Part shown: one piece after another, positions 23,197-34,435 of the stretch | Layout: each line of letters starts with the position of its first letter | Numbering within the stretch: the first letter of the stretch is position 1 | From: Dugong dugon | Taxonomy: Eukaryota; Chordata; Mammalia; Sirenia; Dugongidae | Assembly (NCBI GenBank): GCA_030035585.1 | Contig: CM057472.1 | Span: forward strand, 88,843,601 to 88,907,600 | Length of the DNA: 64,000 nt | Direction of reading: 5' to 3' | Notes under the pieces: generated by a model | Database searches by the model: none | What the model saw: the letters and a program-made list of their open reading frames with translations, nothing else | What the model was told of the DNA's origin: nothing | Translations under genes and position numbers: made by a program

Positions 23197-23729
23197 CCCC
23201 TAGAATAATTCTGAAATCCCAAAAGAAGATCACCAAAGTTTCCCTTGGTACTTTACTCTGGTAGAAAAGAAGCAATAGTTTTGGTCATTATCACTGCACA
23301 CACTACTTAGGCAACATTTAGGGCCATGTCCAAAATGTTACATGCAACTTTAGCCCTCTGTAAGAACTTCACACAGAATGTTTCTGAGTAACTCTATTGC
23401 TAAATTGCACAAATTTCTCCAAACACAGGGGAAACTTTTAGTCATTTCCTACCCCTCCATATGATCACTATTGTTTTTCACATGCAGCAAGGCTACATCT
23501 TCCAGGGAACTGAATATTTCAACCACATAAATTATCCAAACCCTACAAATCAGTCTTTCCCTCCACTTCATCTCATGATAAGTAATATCAGGTGTTTGGG
23601 TTTCAGTGATGAAAGATTTTCAAAGGACAAAATAGGTGAGATTTCTCACCTGTACTTCTGCAATGGCTTGGATCAATCTTTCCTTCTTCCAGTCCAACCC
23701 ATTTAAATCCATCCTATGCACTGACCTCA

Positions 23730-23960
23730 GAGAGAGATAAGAGAGGTTCTGAGGTACAAATTTGATCATGGCATTTGGGCAATGGGAGAGCTTGAAGAAT
23801 TTAACACCCCCAAATTGTTGATATTGTATCTAACTCCCTCACTAAAGTAAAACCTTTAAGGCAGGGAACGAATCATATTCATCCCATCACTCCTACAATT
23901 TAACACAAGGCATGGCATTCGATAGGTACTTCATCAAAGACTGCACAATGAGTAACTGAA
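23730..23960 (+). mobile_element. L2-like LINE 3' relic
   Basis: Forward L2 3'-end order: CTTTAAGGCAGGGAACGAAT, ACACAAGGCATGGCATTCGA, then TAGGTACTTCATCAAAGAC. Confidence 0.6.
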
Positions 23961-24340
23961 TTTTTCAGAATCTCAGAATCTCAAAAATGTGATCAAGGAA
24001 GAAAGTGAGGAAAACAGTAAATGAGAAAGATGCCAAACTATAGACCTCCTGCTACATCCCCTTCTCACTCCCCACAGCAGTTGGAGTAATATCTGAAACA
24101 AATATTTTATATCACAACCTACTACTGCACCCAGAACTTCTAAGATCACCGTCACTCTCCAAGTGATATGCAGAGAAATCATATTTCATACCAACATATT
24201 ATTACTGAAACGATGCAAAGCTGAACTCTCAGTTTTAAATAGAAAGGAATGAAATGTTTTCTTAACAGTTTCACTAAATCGGATTTGAGTATATATCATT
24301 CAGTAATGATATCTCAACATCCACATTTGCTCCCTACACC

Positions 24341-24342
24341 CA

Positions 24343-24400
<58 letters not shown>

Positions 24401-24410
24401 ACACACTGCA
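24341..24410. repeat. (AC)n microsatellite
   Basis: An AC run of about 27 units, then degenerate ACAC blocks. Confidence 0.95.
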
Positions 24411-25044
24411 CAAACACACACCAAGGTTTTTGATATGGCAACTCTTACTTGGAGGTATGGAGGTAAAGCTTACTCACCCTTAACTGTCATTCCACTCAGC
24501 TCCCCCTAACTGCGTTATAATCACAGTCATTACTGCCGTAATGATAGTAATAATACTTTATGCTTCTACAGCACTTCTCAGATGATCTCAAAGCATGACT
24601 GCATCCTGACTGTAAAGTTAAGAACACTTGTCTCCTCTGGAGATGGTGTTTATAATGACATGCCTGACACCCACAAATCAAAATTATGAGGAGGCTTGCA
24701 CAGATTTGTTTCTTTTATTTAGTTAGAAAAGGGTAATTTTATTGACACAGGTCAAGACCTGCCTCCATAGGGGCCCATCAAAGAAGAAACTCCTATTTCT
24801 TATCCAACATTCACTGACTTCATCAAATATTTTTTTTTATACTGACAAATGAGAAAGGAAAATTCTAATGATTCCATGGCTTAAGGCTGCAAAATGATTT
24901 TCAAGTCATGATAACAAATTGATTGACTCCTCCTTCTACTCTTGGTCCCTGTAGGCTAGAGATCATGCGATGGAATAATTGGTCTTCTTGCTTCTACTTT
25001 GTAACCGCCCCGTCCCTGAAGTTTAACCTCTATATGGCCACAGA

Positions 25045-25635
25045 AAGATGGGTTTAAAATACAAATTGAATCATACTGTTCTCCTGCTCAAGACTCTTCA
25101 ATATGTCTCATCACACTTAGAATGATATCTAAGTTGTAACCATGATCTGCATGGGGCTCTCAGATTCTCCTGCTGTCCTTCTCTCCAGTCTGGTCTTTCT
25201 TCCCCATGATCCCTCCATTCCTTTCTGCTTCTCTAGGACCCTTAGCTTGATCCTATCTCAAGTCTTCTTCCCTTGCTGCTCTGTCTTCTTCAACACCCCC
25301 CTCTCTATATTATCCCCTCCCCATATACTCCCTTGCTCCATTCAGCTCTCTCCTCAAATGCCTGCTCAGAGATGCCTTCCTTGACCATTCCCTCTAAAAT
25401 GGCCTCCTCATCTGTAACAGATCATCTCCTTCTCCTTAGCCTGCTTTGTCTTCTTCACAGTACCTTTCCATGATAATATCTGGTCAATTGATCACTGTTG
25501 GTCTTTTTCACCAGAACGTAAGCTCCTTGTGAGCAGGGATTTTGTTGTGTTCATGACTGTAACCCAAGCACCTAGAAAAGTACTTGGTACGTAGTGTCCT
25601 GTCATTAAATATTTGTTGACAAATAAATAAATAAT
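25045..25635 (+). mobile_element. L2-like LINE 3' end
   Basis: Good L2 3' order: AATACAAATTGAATCATACT, CTCCTGCTCAAGACTCTTCA, CTCAAATGCCTGCTCAGAGA, ACGTAAGCTCCTTGTGAGCA, and TTAAATATTTGTTGAC with short AAATAAATAAAT repeats at the end. Two Ser/Leu-rich frames at 25142-25473 are translations of this 3' region. Confidence 0.85.
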
Positions 25636-25639
25636 GGAG

Positions 25640-27135
25640 GTTTTATCTACTCCCCTTTCACCTAATAATGCCAGAGAACCTCACATTTACTTCCAGTACC
25701 CTAGGAATTCTTTAAGGTCTTGAAGTTAAACAGATGGGAAAGAATAGGGAATGAGTTTTTATCTATTAAATCCGGACACACTGATGTGGGTTGTGAGTAG
25801 TATCTAGGTGTCTGCAGCCATCCCCTGCATATTCCCAGGTATCTCTGTCCTGTACACATTAGGTATTATAATGTTAGGATGTCCAGTCACCAAGGAGCAT
25901 CCTTCACTGAGCTGTGTTGTCTCATGGACATAGGTCCAGAAACTGTGCCACTTTGTCTCTGTATCTGTTCCTTCTGTTTCTCCTGACTAGGCTTAAACTT
26001 GATGCATTTACATATCCCAAGAAAGTTTCCCCATGGGAGCAGTAACAGGAATCAACTTGTTTTCATGGGGCTACATGTATATCTTGTTAGCTTCCAGGGG
26101 TCAAATTTTTGTGTCTTGCTTCCTTGCGGGTGACTTTAAACTATCAAAACAAGTTTGGGCAACCGAAGAGCTACTCAGTTGAATTCACCAATAGTGTGGA
26201 TGTCTACCTACAAACATACACAATTATTCTCTATGCAAAATGTTAATGGGAAAAATGTAAGGTCACAAAAGCTCAAGCCTACCAAAATGAACACACAAAT
26301 CGTGAGATGCCAAACTGGTGCTTTTGAAATTCTGATGGGTTCAAACAAGTCTTGGATTAAAGCAAAAGTCTCATTCATAATTGCCCCTAATTCTGTATGA
26401 AGCTGTCTCCCCAACAAAGATCACTCCCTCCTTCTTACCCCAATGCCTAATAAGAATATTGGTTCCCGTTGCCAGCAGGCACCACACTGCCCAGTCTATG
26501 GCATGTGAGAAAACAGGCTGATGGCACAGTCTTTCTTCCTCTTTTCTGTTTAGCAATCATTTAACAGTTGGCTTGGTCTCATCGGCTGACAATAATACTA
26601 ATTCAAAAAATGTGGCTTCCAATCACACAGAACAAGACTTGTTCTTTCAGCTGCACTTCATGCCATCATCTGTCTTTCTAGAAAACGAGACACAACACTG
26701 TATACCTTACAAAAATGTTTACGAAAGTCATGATTTTGGCTTTCTTTTAAAATTGTATTGAGCTGAGCTGAAGAGAGTATCAAAATTTGCTTCTCTATTT
26801 CAGAACCTAAAAATGACTATAGAGCTATGAAGCCACACAGCCGTCTGTCCATCCATCCATCTGTCCACTTAAACATGCATTGAACATCTACTCTGGGAGA
26901 AACTCTGCTGGAACTGGAAGTGTAAGTATTATTACACATGGTTCTGGCCCTGAAGCAACTATCTACCTCAACCCAGAGTTTTCTTCTTCAATAACAACAA
27001 TAGCTTTTAGGTCCAAAAATATTCAGGCTATGTAACTTTACTTCTTTTAATCTCTTTTTTGTGACTCTCTTCCAAACCTTTAATTAAATCCACACTGCAT
27101 ATCAGTGATGTCAGGGATCTTCTATTTCCTTTGAT
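25640..27135. other. Non-coding DNA, nothing recognised
   Basis: Contains a small TCCA-type run at about 26851-26866. Short frames at 26155-26761 on both strands lack any supporting feature. Confidence 0.4.
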
Positions 27136-27139
27136 TATT

Positions 27140-27330
27140 CATAGCCTGTGATTGACAAAGTACTTTCACATATAGCGTTTCATTTAGTCCTCACAACAAT
27201 ATGCAAAATAGATGTCATAAACCTCATTTTATAGAAGAAGCAGAACCTCAGGGATGTTAAGTGACTTGCCCAAGGTCACACAGATCAGAAATGGAATTAT
27301 CTGTCTCCAAATCACTTCACTACAATGACA
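27140..27330 (-). mobile_element. MIR
   Basis: Reverse MIR: CATTTAGTCCTCACAACAAT, CTCATTTTATAGAAGAAGC, and GTGACTTGCCCAAGGTCACA. Confidence 0.92.
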
Positions 27331-27514
27331 TCTGACATCTACTCTGGCATCTCCTTCAAGTCTTTTTTGATCACTCACTTCGCAAATATTTATTGATCAT
27401 CAACTTTGTAAAATATTTTGCTAGGCAAGAGCAGTCAGTCCTTACACTAACTTTGTCAATTTCTTTAGCTCTGAAATTGATCAAGAGAAGTTGTTCATCT
27501 CTGTGTTCCCCAAA

Positions 27515-27724
27515 GAGTCCCTGGGTGGTGCAAATGGTTAACACATTTAGCTGCTAACCAAAGACAGGAGGTCCGAGTCAACCCAGAGGCACTTTGGGAG
27601 AAAGACCTGGTGATCTACTTCCAGAAAAAAAAAAAAAAATCAGCCATTGAAAAACCTGTGGAGCCCCTGACACAGATGGGATCACCTTGAGTCAAAGTCA
27701 ACGTGATGGCAACTGGTACTAGTT
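27515..27724 (+). mobile_element. AfroSINE-type SINE (CCCTGGGTG subfamily)
   Basis: Head GAGTCCCTGGGTGGTGCAAA, with an internal A run, and tail GTCAACGTGATGGCAACTGG. The duplication CTGTGTTCCCCAAA / CTGCATTCCCTAAA lies at 27501-27514 and 27725-27738. Confidence 0.9.
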
Positions 27725-27739
27725 CTGCATTCCCTAAAT

Positions 27740-28685
27740 CTAGATCTAGTCTCCTCTACCATTTTCCAGCCAAGTACTATAAAATATCACAGAGAGTCTG
27801 CCTTCTCTCATATATGCCCTTTTCCCCTGAAAGATATGCCAAAGGTCAAAATTTTTCTTCATAAATTATACCAATTTTTTAATTCTCTTCTTACTTTGCA
27901 TAGTAGTTTTCAGTCAAGCCTATTGCCCCCATGCCCCACCTAGAAAGAACATAAGTGAATCAGAGGAGAAAGGAGTAGTCAAAGGAAAATTTCTTTGGCA
28001 GTATTTGAGAAGTACAGGTCATGAGCAGCTAAATGCACTAGGGCTGGTGGCAAGTGCAGATGGAGTCCTTGAATATAGATGACTTCGCAAAAGCCCAGGT
28101 TACACAGCTCTTCAATATCCCTGGCAGAGAGTTCTGTCATTTCTGCCACTTTTTAACTAAAGCCACTGCTCTCATTAGCTTCCCCTTACACTTGATATTT
28201 GTTGAGCTCATTTAAACCTTAGTTCAATAAGATGGCCCTTAAGATAGAAGAGATGAGAAATTAAAAGCAGATGCTTCAATGTACTGGGGTCATGTCTGGG
28301 TCTGGAAATGTAAACAGGGACAGCAGGTTTTTATATTCTCTTGAGCAAGTACCAGGACATTCTTTAAAATGAAGCAGTCAGAAAATATAAACATTTTCAT
28401 TAGTCAAAGGATACCAAACCAAGATTTGTCAACTCGGTGACTGTGAGGACTTTTCCAAGTGGAAATATTTACAAGAAGGCTGAGGCAATCATTGTTACCA
28501 AGAACTTTTGTGAGACATGCACCGTTTTCTCTCATTTTCCAGACAGACATATTGTGGCATGGAAAGGTAAAGAAAACAAGAAAAGAATTAAAGGGGACAG
28601 GAGCTGAGAGGGCAAGGGTAGGAAAGATGAAAAGAAAGGATGAGAGAGTAGATCATGTAAAGAAAAGAACAAGTTTTGAATTCAC
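27740..28685. other. Non-coding DNA, nothing recognised
   Basis: The 76-codon frame at 28459-28689 is Lys/Arg-rich and matches nothing I recognise. There is no start context or neighbouring exon signal to support it. Confidence 0.4.
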
Positions 28686-28689
28686 ATGA

Positions 28690-29005
28690 GCACAGATTTA
28701 AATTCTAGCACTTGTCATATGTCCTTGAGCTATTGTTTTCACTACTTGGGCCCATATTGTCTCAGCTATATAAGTGGGTGTGATTATATTGACTTTGTAG
28801 GATAACTGTGAAGAATAAATGAGATATTGAATGAAAATGGCTAACACAGTGTATGACAAAGAGTGTTGTTTTTGTTAGGTGCTGTCCAGTTGGTTCTGAC
28901 TCATAGCGACCCTATGTACAACAGAACGAAACATTGCTTAATCCTGCATCCTCACAATCATTGTTATGCAAAGAGTAGACCCTCAATAAACAAAGGTAGA
29001 GATGG
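28690..29005 (+). mobile_element. MIR, split by an RTE tail insertion
   Basis: Forward MIR 3' part: GTAGGATAACTGTGAAGAAT, AACACAGTGTATGACAAAGA, and, after the insert, GAGTAGACCCTCAATAAAC. Confidence 0.75.
28865..28964 (-). mobile_element. RTE LINE 3'-end fragment
   Basis: Carries GTTCTGACTCATAGCGACCC, then TACAACAGAACGAAACATTG, as in the longer RTE copy at 42846. The duplication TATGACAAAGAGT (28852-28864) / TATGCAAAGAGT (28965-28976) shows a target-primed insertion into the MIR. Confidence 0.7.
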
Positions 29006-29242
29006 TTGTTGTTATTTATTATAGGGTGAAATATTGAAGAAAGAGAGAAAAGGAAAGATGTTCTCACTGGATAGCATCTCATTTTCAAATCAGAATGTTT
29101 TAAATCTGTATTTGAAAAATCTACCTGGATATTCCAGAGTCTTCTAAATTTTCTATCATCTGTACTAGCCTGATAATTTTCTATGGTATGTTTAAAAAGT
29201 TAAAGCACAAATTAAAAACTGATTTTTTTTCTTTTAGTACAC

Positions 29243-29376
29243 TATGGCTCTCAATCCTAGATAATTATCAGAATCACCTGTGTACCTTTAAAAACATAAA
29301 ATACCCAAGCCTCACATTCACAAATTTGTTTTCAGTAGCTGCTGAGTAGGGCTCAGACACCTGTATTTTTCTAAAG
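29243..29376 (+). mobile_element. MER5-like hAT relic, left part
   Basis: TATGGCTCTCAATCCTAGAT and ATTATCAGAATCACCTGTGT are MER5-type. The element is cut by the solo LTR at 29382 and continues at 30061-30100 with TATACAAACAAGGTTGAAAA. Confidence 0.75.
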
Positions 29377-29381
29377 CTCCA

Positions 29382-30055
29382 TGTGATGGTTAAGATTGTA
29401 TGTCAACTTGGCTAGGCCATTATTCTCAGTGTTTTAGCAGTTGTATAATGTTGTGATCACTTCCCTGTTGAAATTTGATATGTGATCACCCCTGTGATGG
29501 AATCTGCTGAGTGGTACTGGTGGAGGCGGGGCCTGTGGTAGCTCACCACCCCTTCAGTTTCCTCTCTCTGCCTTCCGCCGGTTACTTTCTGCCTACTCAC
29601 CTTGCCAAGGTTTTTGGCTTGTTCCAGACTCAGCAACTGCATCTTGTTGTCTCACCTCTGGTTCTTGGGACTTGAGCTAGCAGCTTACCTGTTGATCTTG
29701 GAATTTGTTGTTCTTCTCAGCCTGCGAGCAAGAGCCCAGTTCCCTGACCTGCTGATCTTGGGTTCACCAGCCCTTGCAGCTACATGAATCAGGAGAAACC
29801 TTGCGGTCTTGTCTGCTGCTCTTGGAATTCGTTGACATTCACAGCCTGTGAGCGGAAGCCCCTCTCCAACATGCTGACCTTGGATTCACCAGCTTCTGTG
29901 ACTCTGTGAATTGGCAGAGGCCTCTTCCCTGATCCACGAACTTGGACGTTTTAGCCTCTACAATTGCGTGAGCTGTTTCCTTGATATAACTCTCTCTATA
30001 CATACATTTATATGCTTTACTGGTTTTGCTTCTCAAGAGAACCCAGCCTAAGACA
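29382..30055 (+). mobile_element. Solo LTR, ERV-L/MLT2-like, long form
   Basis: Starts TGTGATGGTTAAGATTGTAT followed by CAACTTGGCTAGGCC, and ends AGAGAACCCAGCCTAAGACA. The 674-bp element has a perfect 5-bp duplication CTCCA at 29377-29381 and 30056-30060. The interior contains near-repeats built around 'tgatcttgg...ttcaccagc...' (about 29690-29770 and 29870-29900). The long antisense frame at 29839-30138 is incidental. Confidence 0.88.
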
Positions 30056-30104
30056 CTCCACATGTATTCTGATATACAAACAAGGTTGAAAATTGCTACA
30101 ATAG

Positions 30105-31647
30105 ATACTACATAAGGTTGGGCATTCTGGCAATGCAAGGCTTTATACCCAATTCCATCCCACCACTAAGAAAATTAACACATATTTATCCACTAGGATG
30201 AATATAACAATTTTCTAAATCAGATTTGAAAGCAGTAGTTACACGTTCTTTTATTTTCTGAATGCATTTACTCAAACTTTCTTTGTGTTTATATCCATCT
30301 ATAAAACCAAGATGTGCCCCATAAGAAAGACTATGGAAATACAATAAACCCTTCATCTAGAATTTGTTCCAGATTTTAACCAACCTTTCATGGGTCTATA
30401 TAAAAGACATTTATAATTTAATGACTTCTATTTCCATGTGTGGAGAAGCACATCCCTGAGAATAAGGTAGTGACTGTGGCATGTGATGCTCTCATAAGTA
30501 AAGGGAGTTATGTGGTTCAATTTGCTTGGTTATCTCCACTGAGCAATCATTGACTGGTGTATGGAGAATGAGTCACCAAGAAATTAAAACTATCATATAA
30601 CAAGTTCTTTACAAATCATAGCTAACTAGCTAAATAATGTACTGAGTACCAATAGAAGACCCTTCATTGCCCACGGATACTCCTGGAGTGCACTTTTCAT
30701 TTGAGATTATAGCTTTGTTTATTTAAAATACCTTTCACTTCTACCATTCCAAAAGGAAAACAGTTATAAAAAGAACAAAATTTGTGCTCTTATGTCAGAG
30801 TTCACCATTTTGAAAAGCTCTGTTTGCAAAACTCAAAAGAGCTTATAATGTATTTGTTTTAGATATGCAGCAGAAAAATTGCCCTAACTAAAGCTTAAAA
30901 TGAAATGCCAAAAACTTGGGAAAATGTAGTTAGTGGGCCAAGAAAACAAAAAAAAGAGTGGATGGTGATGAGAGTATCCCTCGTCTTTCATCAGGTTTCA
31001 CTTAGCTAAGGTCAGACAGGCACTTGCAGATAAACAAATAAACACACTTACATGTAAACACGGTGCATTCCTAACAGGACTTCTCGGCATAGGGAAGAGA
31101 GCCTGTCTCAGTGCCTCGCTACCTTGCGGAAGCACCAGCTGCTCCTAATCACTTGGGGAGCACGTTGTAAAGAACACTGATGACTTATAATTAAAGTGAA
31201 GAAATTCCATTCAGATGTAATCACAAAGGGAAATGACAGAGACACAAAAGAAACGAAGAAATTGAAAACAAAAATATTTAAACACACTAACCCCTTGGAG
31301 GCCTGAAGTAACCCCAGATTGTGAGAATAACAGATTGGCCTTAAAAGAATTATCCTTTTGATAGGAAAGCCACATTAATGGAGAAGAATTTGAGGAAAAG
31401 AAAAGCCATGTTGTTAAGAAAGAAAAGCCAGTCATTAAGAGCTTAAAAACATAGATGAGTTTGTAAAAAAAAAAAGGGAGGGGGAGAGGTATACTCAATC
31501 CTCTGATTACTTAACTTCTTTAGGATAGTGGGTCTTTCAAAGGGGTTCTCAACATGGAATATACTAGATATTTATACCAAATAAGTTTAAGGTGAAATCA
31601 CTTTGAAACACCCTGAATATTTTCTGTTTCTTATAAATATTAGGAAA
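30105..31647. other. Non-coding DNA, nothing recognised
   Basis: No repeat family or coding signal recognised. An A-rich then G-rich run lies at 31457-31485. Confidence 0.4.
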
Positions 31648-31651
31648 TAAT

Positions 31652-32038
31652 TGATAATATAAATCATTGATGCAAAATGGAGTCACTCATGCTTGGCCCA
31701 CATCAGTAAGCCAGCAGAAAACAAGTAAAGTCTGTCGCGTTCCTGTTTAGGAGGACTCCACCAATTTCCTGTATTTTCAGGGCCTCATCAATTTCCTGTT
31801 TTAAACAAAAAGCAGTTAGATTATTACAGAAGTTGTTTAAAACCAAGCCAACCAATCCTCAGCTGTCATCCAAGTAGCTAAAATTTCCTATATGCTTGTT
31901 ACTATAAAACACTGACCCTTTTCTTTGTTGCCAGGAAGCTCCTGTCTGACTTCCAGGCTGGATGCTTCCTGATCCACAAATCTCTAAATAAAGCTTTTGA
32001 GTTCTGCAAATTAACTTTGTGAAGATTTTGTTTTAACA
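31652..32038 (+). repeat. 5' LTR of the provirus
   Basis: The 387-bp LTR opens TGATAATATAAATCATTGAT and ends AACA. A TATA-box-like TATAAAA lies at 31903-31909 and the polyadenylation signal AATAAA at 31987-31992, in U3-R order. It aligns without a gap to the 3' LTR over the first ~29 bases and the shared ATGGAGTCACTCATGC block. By eye the two LTRs differ at roughly one site in eight to ten, which points to an old insertion. Confidence 0.93.
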
Positions 32039-32042
32039 GTTT

Positions 32043-32065
32043 TGGCAAAGAGGAAGAGATCCGAA
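32043..32065 (+). promoter_or_regulatory. Primer-binding site, best fit tRNA-Ser
   Basis: Begins TGGCAAAGAGGAAGAGATCC four bases after the 5' LTR. Compared from memory with the complement of the 3' end of tRNA-Ser(GCT), 18 of 23 positions agree; other common retroviral primers (Pro, Lys, Arg, Leu, His) fit less well. Serine priming is known for ERV-S elements, which fits the class III look of pol. Confidence 0.6.
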
Positions 32066-32206
32066 GTAGACCATTAGCACTTTACAGAGATCGTGAGAAA
32101 TGCAGGCATGGTGCCACCAAACCCTTTGTGTTCTCTGCCTTTTTTACAGCTTCCAGAGAGGCTGGTGAGTCTCTCTTGGATCTGAGCTCTGTGACTTTGT
32201 TGTGTC

Positions 32207-32370
32207 TCCAGGACTAGTGGGTCAGTTATATGAAATTGGCATTTGACTCTACTTTGTGGGCTCCAAGTCCCTACTCCTAAGTATGTTTCCAGACCAGGGC
32301 TAGTAGGCCAGTTATGTGAACTGGCCTTTGATTCAACTTTGTGGAGCACCAGTCCTTAGCCCTAGATAAG
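32207..32370 (+). repeat. Leader tandem duplication, ~81 bp
   Basis: TCCAGGACTAGTGGGTCAGT at 32207 recurs as TCCAGACCAGGGCTAGTAGG at 32288. Both units continue through a TTTGA-TC-ACTTTGTGG block. It lies between the primer site and gag, where retroviral packaging sequences sit; any role is inference. Confidence 0.75.
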
Positions 32371-32436
32371 TCCACAATCTCTTCTTGATAGTGTTCGTTT
32401 TGTTGCACACATTTGAAATGAGGTGGATTAGTCTAT

Positions 32437-33080
32437 ATGTTGAAGATGAGCTCTTTATGTTCTAAGAGATCAGGCACTCCAACTTCTGGAACTCCCACCT
32501 TAAAAATTTTGGACAAGGAAGTTGTACCATCTTACAAAAAAAATTGCAAAATCTCATTAAAGATTTTGGATTACAATGGCCATTGTGGGAAACTTTTCAA
32601 TGAGATAAACTGGTCTATTTGAGAGGAAAACTCAAGGAAAAAGTCCTCTAATGAAATAAAGGGAATGGAATGCTTATTTTAATTGGTATGCCAAGTCATC
32701 TAGGAGGTCTCAGGAATCTAAAATGGCTTAATTGTAAGATTTATTACAAAAGGCTAATGAAAAGTTAAAAACTCGAGAAACTTCAAAGATAGATGATCAT
32801 CTAGGACAAAGACTGATGTGACTTCCTCTGCTCTCCCAGTCCAACTCTATCCTTCTTCACCTGAATATTCACTGTCTGCTAACCCTCTATCTTAACTCCC
32901 TTTCTTCACTAAGGACTGACTTAGCTAGAGAAATAGAGCAAAAGGATAATAAACAGAAACCAGGACAGCATTAAGCCCCTCCTCTAGAAGAGAACAAAGG
33001 GCTGGAGTAGCAGCCAGGATAGAAACTCCTGTGTGCCTTCCATGAAGCCCTGACCAAGGTTCCCCTAAAGGTAAGGCCAT
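32437..33080 (+). pseudogene. gag remnant (matrix-like piece, rest lost)
   Basis: Gag would form the virus core. Shortly after the first Met at 32437 a frame has a GTPT.KILDKEV stretch and, one frame over, a short block with WP..WETF, typical of the matrix region of gamma- and ERV-L-type gag. A Pro/Ser-rich stretch follows at about 32818-32890. No capsid major homology region and no zinc knuckle can be found in the ~650 bp before protease, so most of capsid and nucleocapsid appears deleted. Confidence 0.55.
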
Positions 33081-33177
33081 TTTGGAGGACTGGAGGCCAA
33101 ACAAAAGATCCTGGTTTGGGTTGACACTGGAGCTGAACGTACTTTGATTCATGGTAACTCACATAAACTTGCAGGTC

Positions 33178-33234
33178 TTATAAGATTGCTATAAGTTTGC
33201 ATTGACTTGACAGCAATGTTTTTTTTTTTTTTTA
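33178..33234 (+). mobile_element. AfroSINE 3'-tail fragment with T run
   Basis: TATAAGATTGCTATAAGTTT then GACTTGACAGCAATG and a run of T. It matches the SINE tail only and lies immediately upstream of a second, full SINE. Confidence 0.75.
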
Positions 33235-33245
33235 ATGGCCTATAT

Positions 33246-33458
33246 AAGAGCCCCAGTGGCGCAGTGGTTAAATGCTCAGCTGCTAACCAAAAGCTCTATG
33301 ATGTGGACCCACCAGCTGCTCCACGGGAGAAAGATGTAGCAGTCTGCTTCCATAAGGATTTACAGCCTTTGAAATCCTATGGGGAAGTTCTACTCTGTCC
33401 TACAGGGTTGCTATGAGTTGGAATCAACTAGACCACAGTGGGTTTGGTTTGGTTATTT
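33246..33458 (+). mobile_element. AfroSINE-type SINE in the protease
   Basis: Head GAGCCCCAGTGGCGCAGTGG, with the long-form middle block (TTCCATAAGGATTTACAGCC) and tail GGGTTTGGTTTGG. Perfect 11-bp duplication ATGGCCTATAT at 33235-33245 and 33459-33469. Confidence 0.93.
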
Positions 33459-33689
33459 ATGGCCTATATTGACACCGGTAAATGGGAAAAAAATCATAAT
33501 GCAAATTAGGGAGGCTCTTCCTTCTACCTTTTAGGTTTATAATTTTCCTGTTCCAGAAAACATACTGGGCATTGACACTTTGCCTCAAGCCTCCCTAAAA
33601 ACAATGGAAGAATTCTGCTTGGCTTGTGGGCTAAGAATGTAAACCCCAGTTCTTCAAGATTGGGCTAAATTAGAGCCATTTTCACTACC

Positions 33690-34435
33690 TCAATCCCAGA
33701 GAAAAGTGAACAAAAGCAGTACCAGTTGCCAGGATGTCACAAGAAAATCACACAGACTGTAATAAATTTTTTTTTAAAAAAGGGCACGGATCATTCAGCA
33801 GGCTCAGAACCCTTACAATAGCCCAATGCAGCCCATTCATAACATGGACAAAACATGGGAAATGACAGTGGATCACCAAAAACTAAATAATGTAACTAGA
33901 ATACTTTCACCTTGCAAGAGGCCCAAGAACTAGAGGCTATAAAAGAGAGGAAGCCTTTTGAATTATTGTTACAAATGATGGCATGGGATGGGCTCTATGA
34001 CAAAAAAAAAAAAAAAAATAGAGAGACAGCCCATAGGATTCTGGTCACCGTTATTTAAAGATGCAGAGATGTGCTACAGTCTAATAGAGAAACCATTCTT
34101 GGCCTTGCACAATGCACTGTTACAAACAGAGGGCCTCGCTAGAGGAGCATAAGTAAAGGTAAGAACAGCATGCTCTATAAAGGGTTGGATAAAGGGCCCC
34201 TTTGCCAAGCAGTGGACAGCTGTTGCAATGAGTAGTACCTTAGTGAAGTGGCATGTCTATCAGCAACAATGTGGTAAATTGTTCCCTAGCCCCCTCTCCA
34301 AAGAGTTACAGAAATATTTAGGACCTATCAAATTTACACAAGAAATACCACTGGCCACCAACAGATACTTCTGGTATGCCCTAGGCATGTCAAGGAGGGG
34401 CAGGCACACCCCTGAAGGACACCTGCTACATGGAT
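33690..34435 (+). pseudogene. pol: reverse transcriptase (core deleted) and connection domain
   Basis: The N-terminal fingers of reverse transcriptase are recognisable by a PYNSP block at about 33810 and the W..TVDHQ.LNN..T stretch at about 33855-33895. The palm with the catalytic Y-x-D-D box should follow but is missing: the sequence goes within ~80 bp to a late region (QELEAIKR-like, then PIGFWSPLFK at about 34030). The connection domain follows as an open stretch at 34228-34443 with TLVKW and SPLSKELQKYLGP. The reading frame shifts several times and an A run lies at about 34003-34018. Confidence 0.82.

Larger units (their letters stand above)
33085..33600 (+). pseudogene. Retroviral protease remnant split by SINEs
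   Basis: The active-site box Asp-Thr-Gly-Ala is at 33123-33134, followed by a TLIHGN block, as in ERV-L-type aspartic proteases. The frame is interrupted by a SINE tail and a full SINE (33178-33458). After them the end of the domain resumes with a VPENILGIDTL-type block at about 33550-33585. Protease would cut the Gag-Pol precursor; this copy is inactive. Confidence 0.82.

Noticed and set aside
29839-30138. 99-codon minus-strand frame
   Set aside because: It lies antisense in the solo LTR and crosses its boundary.
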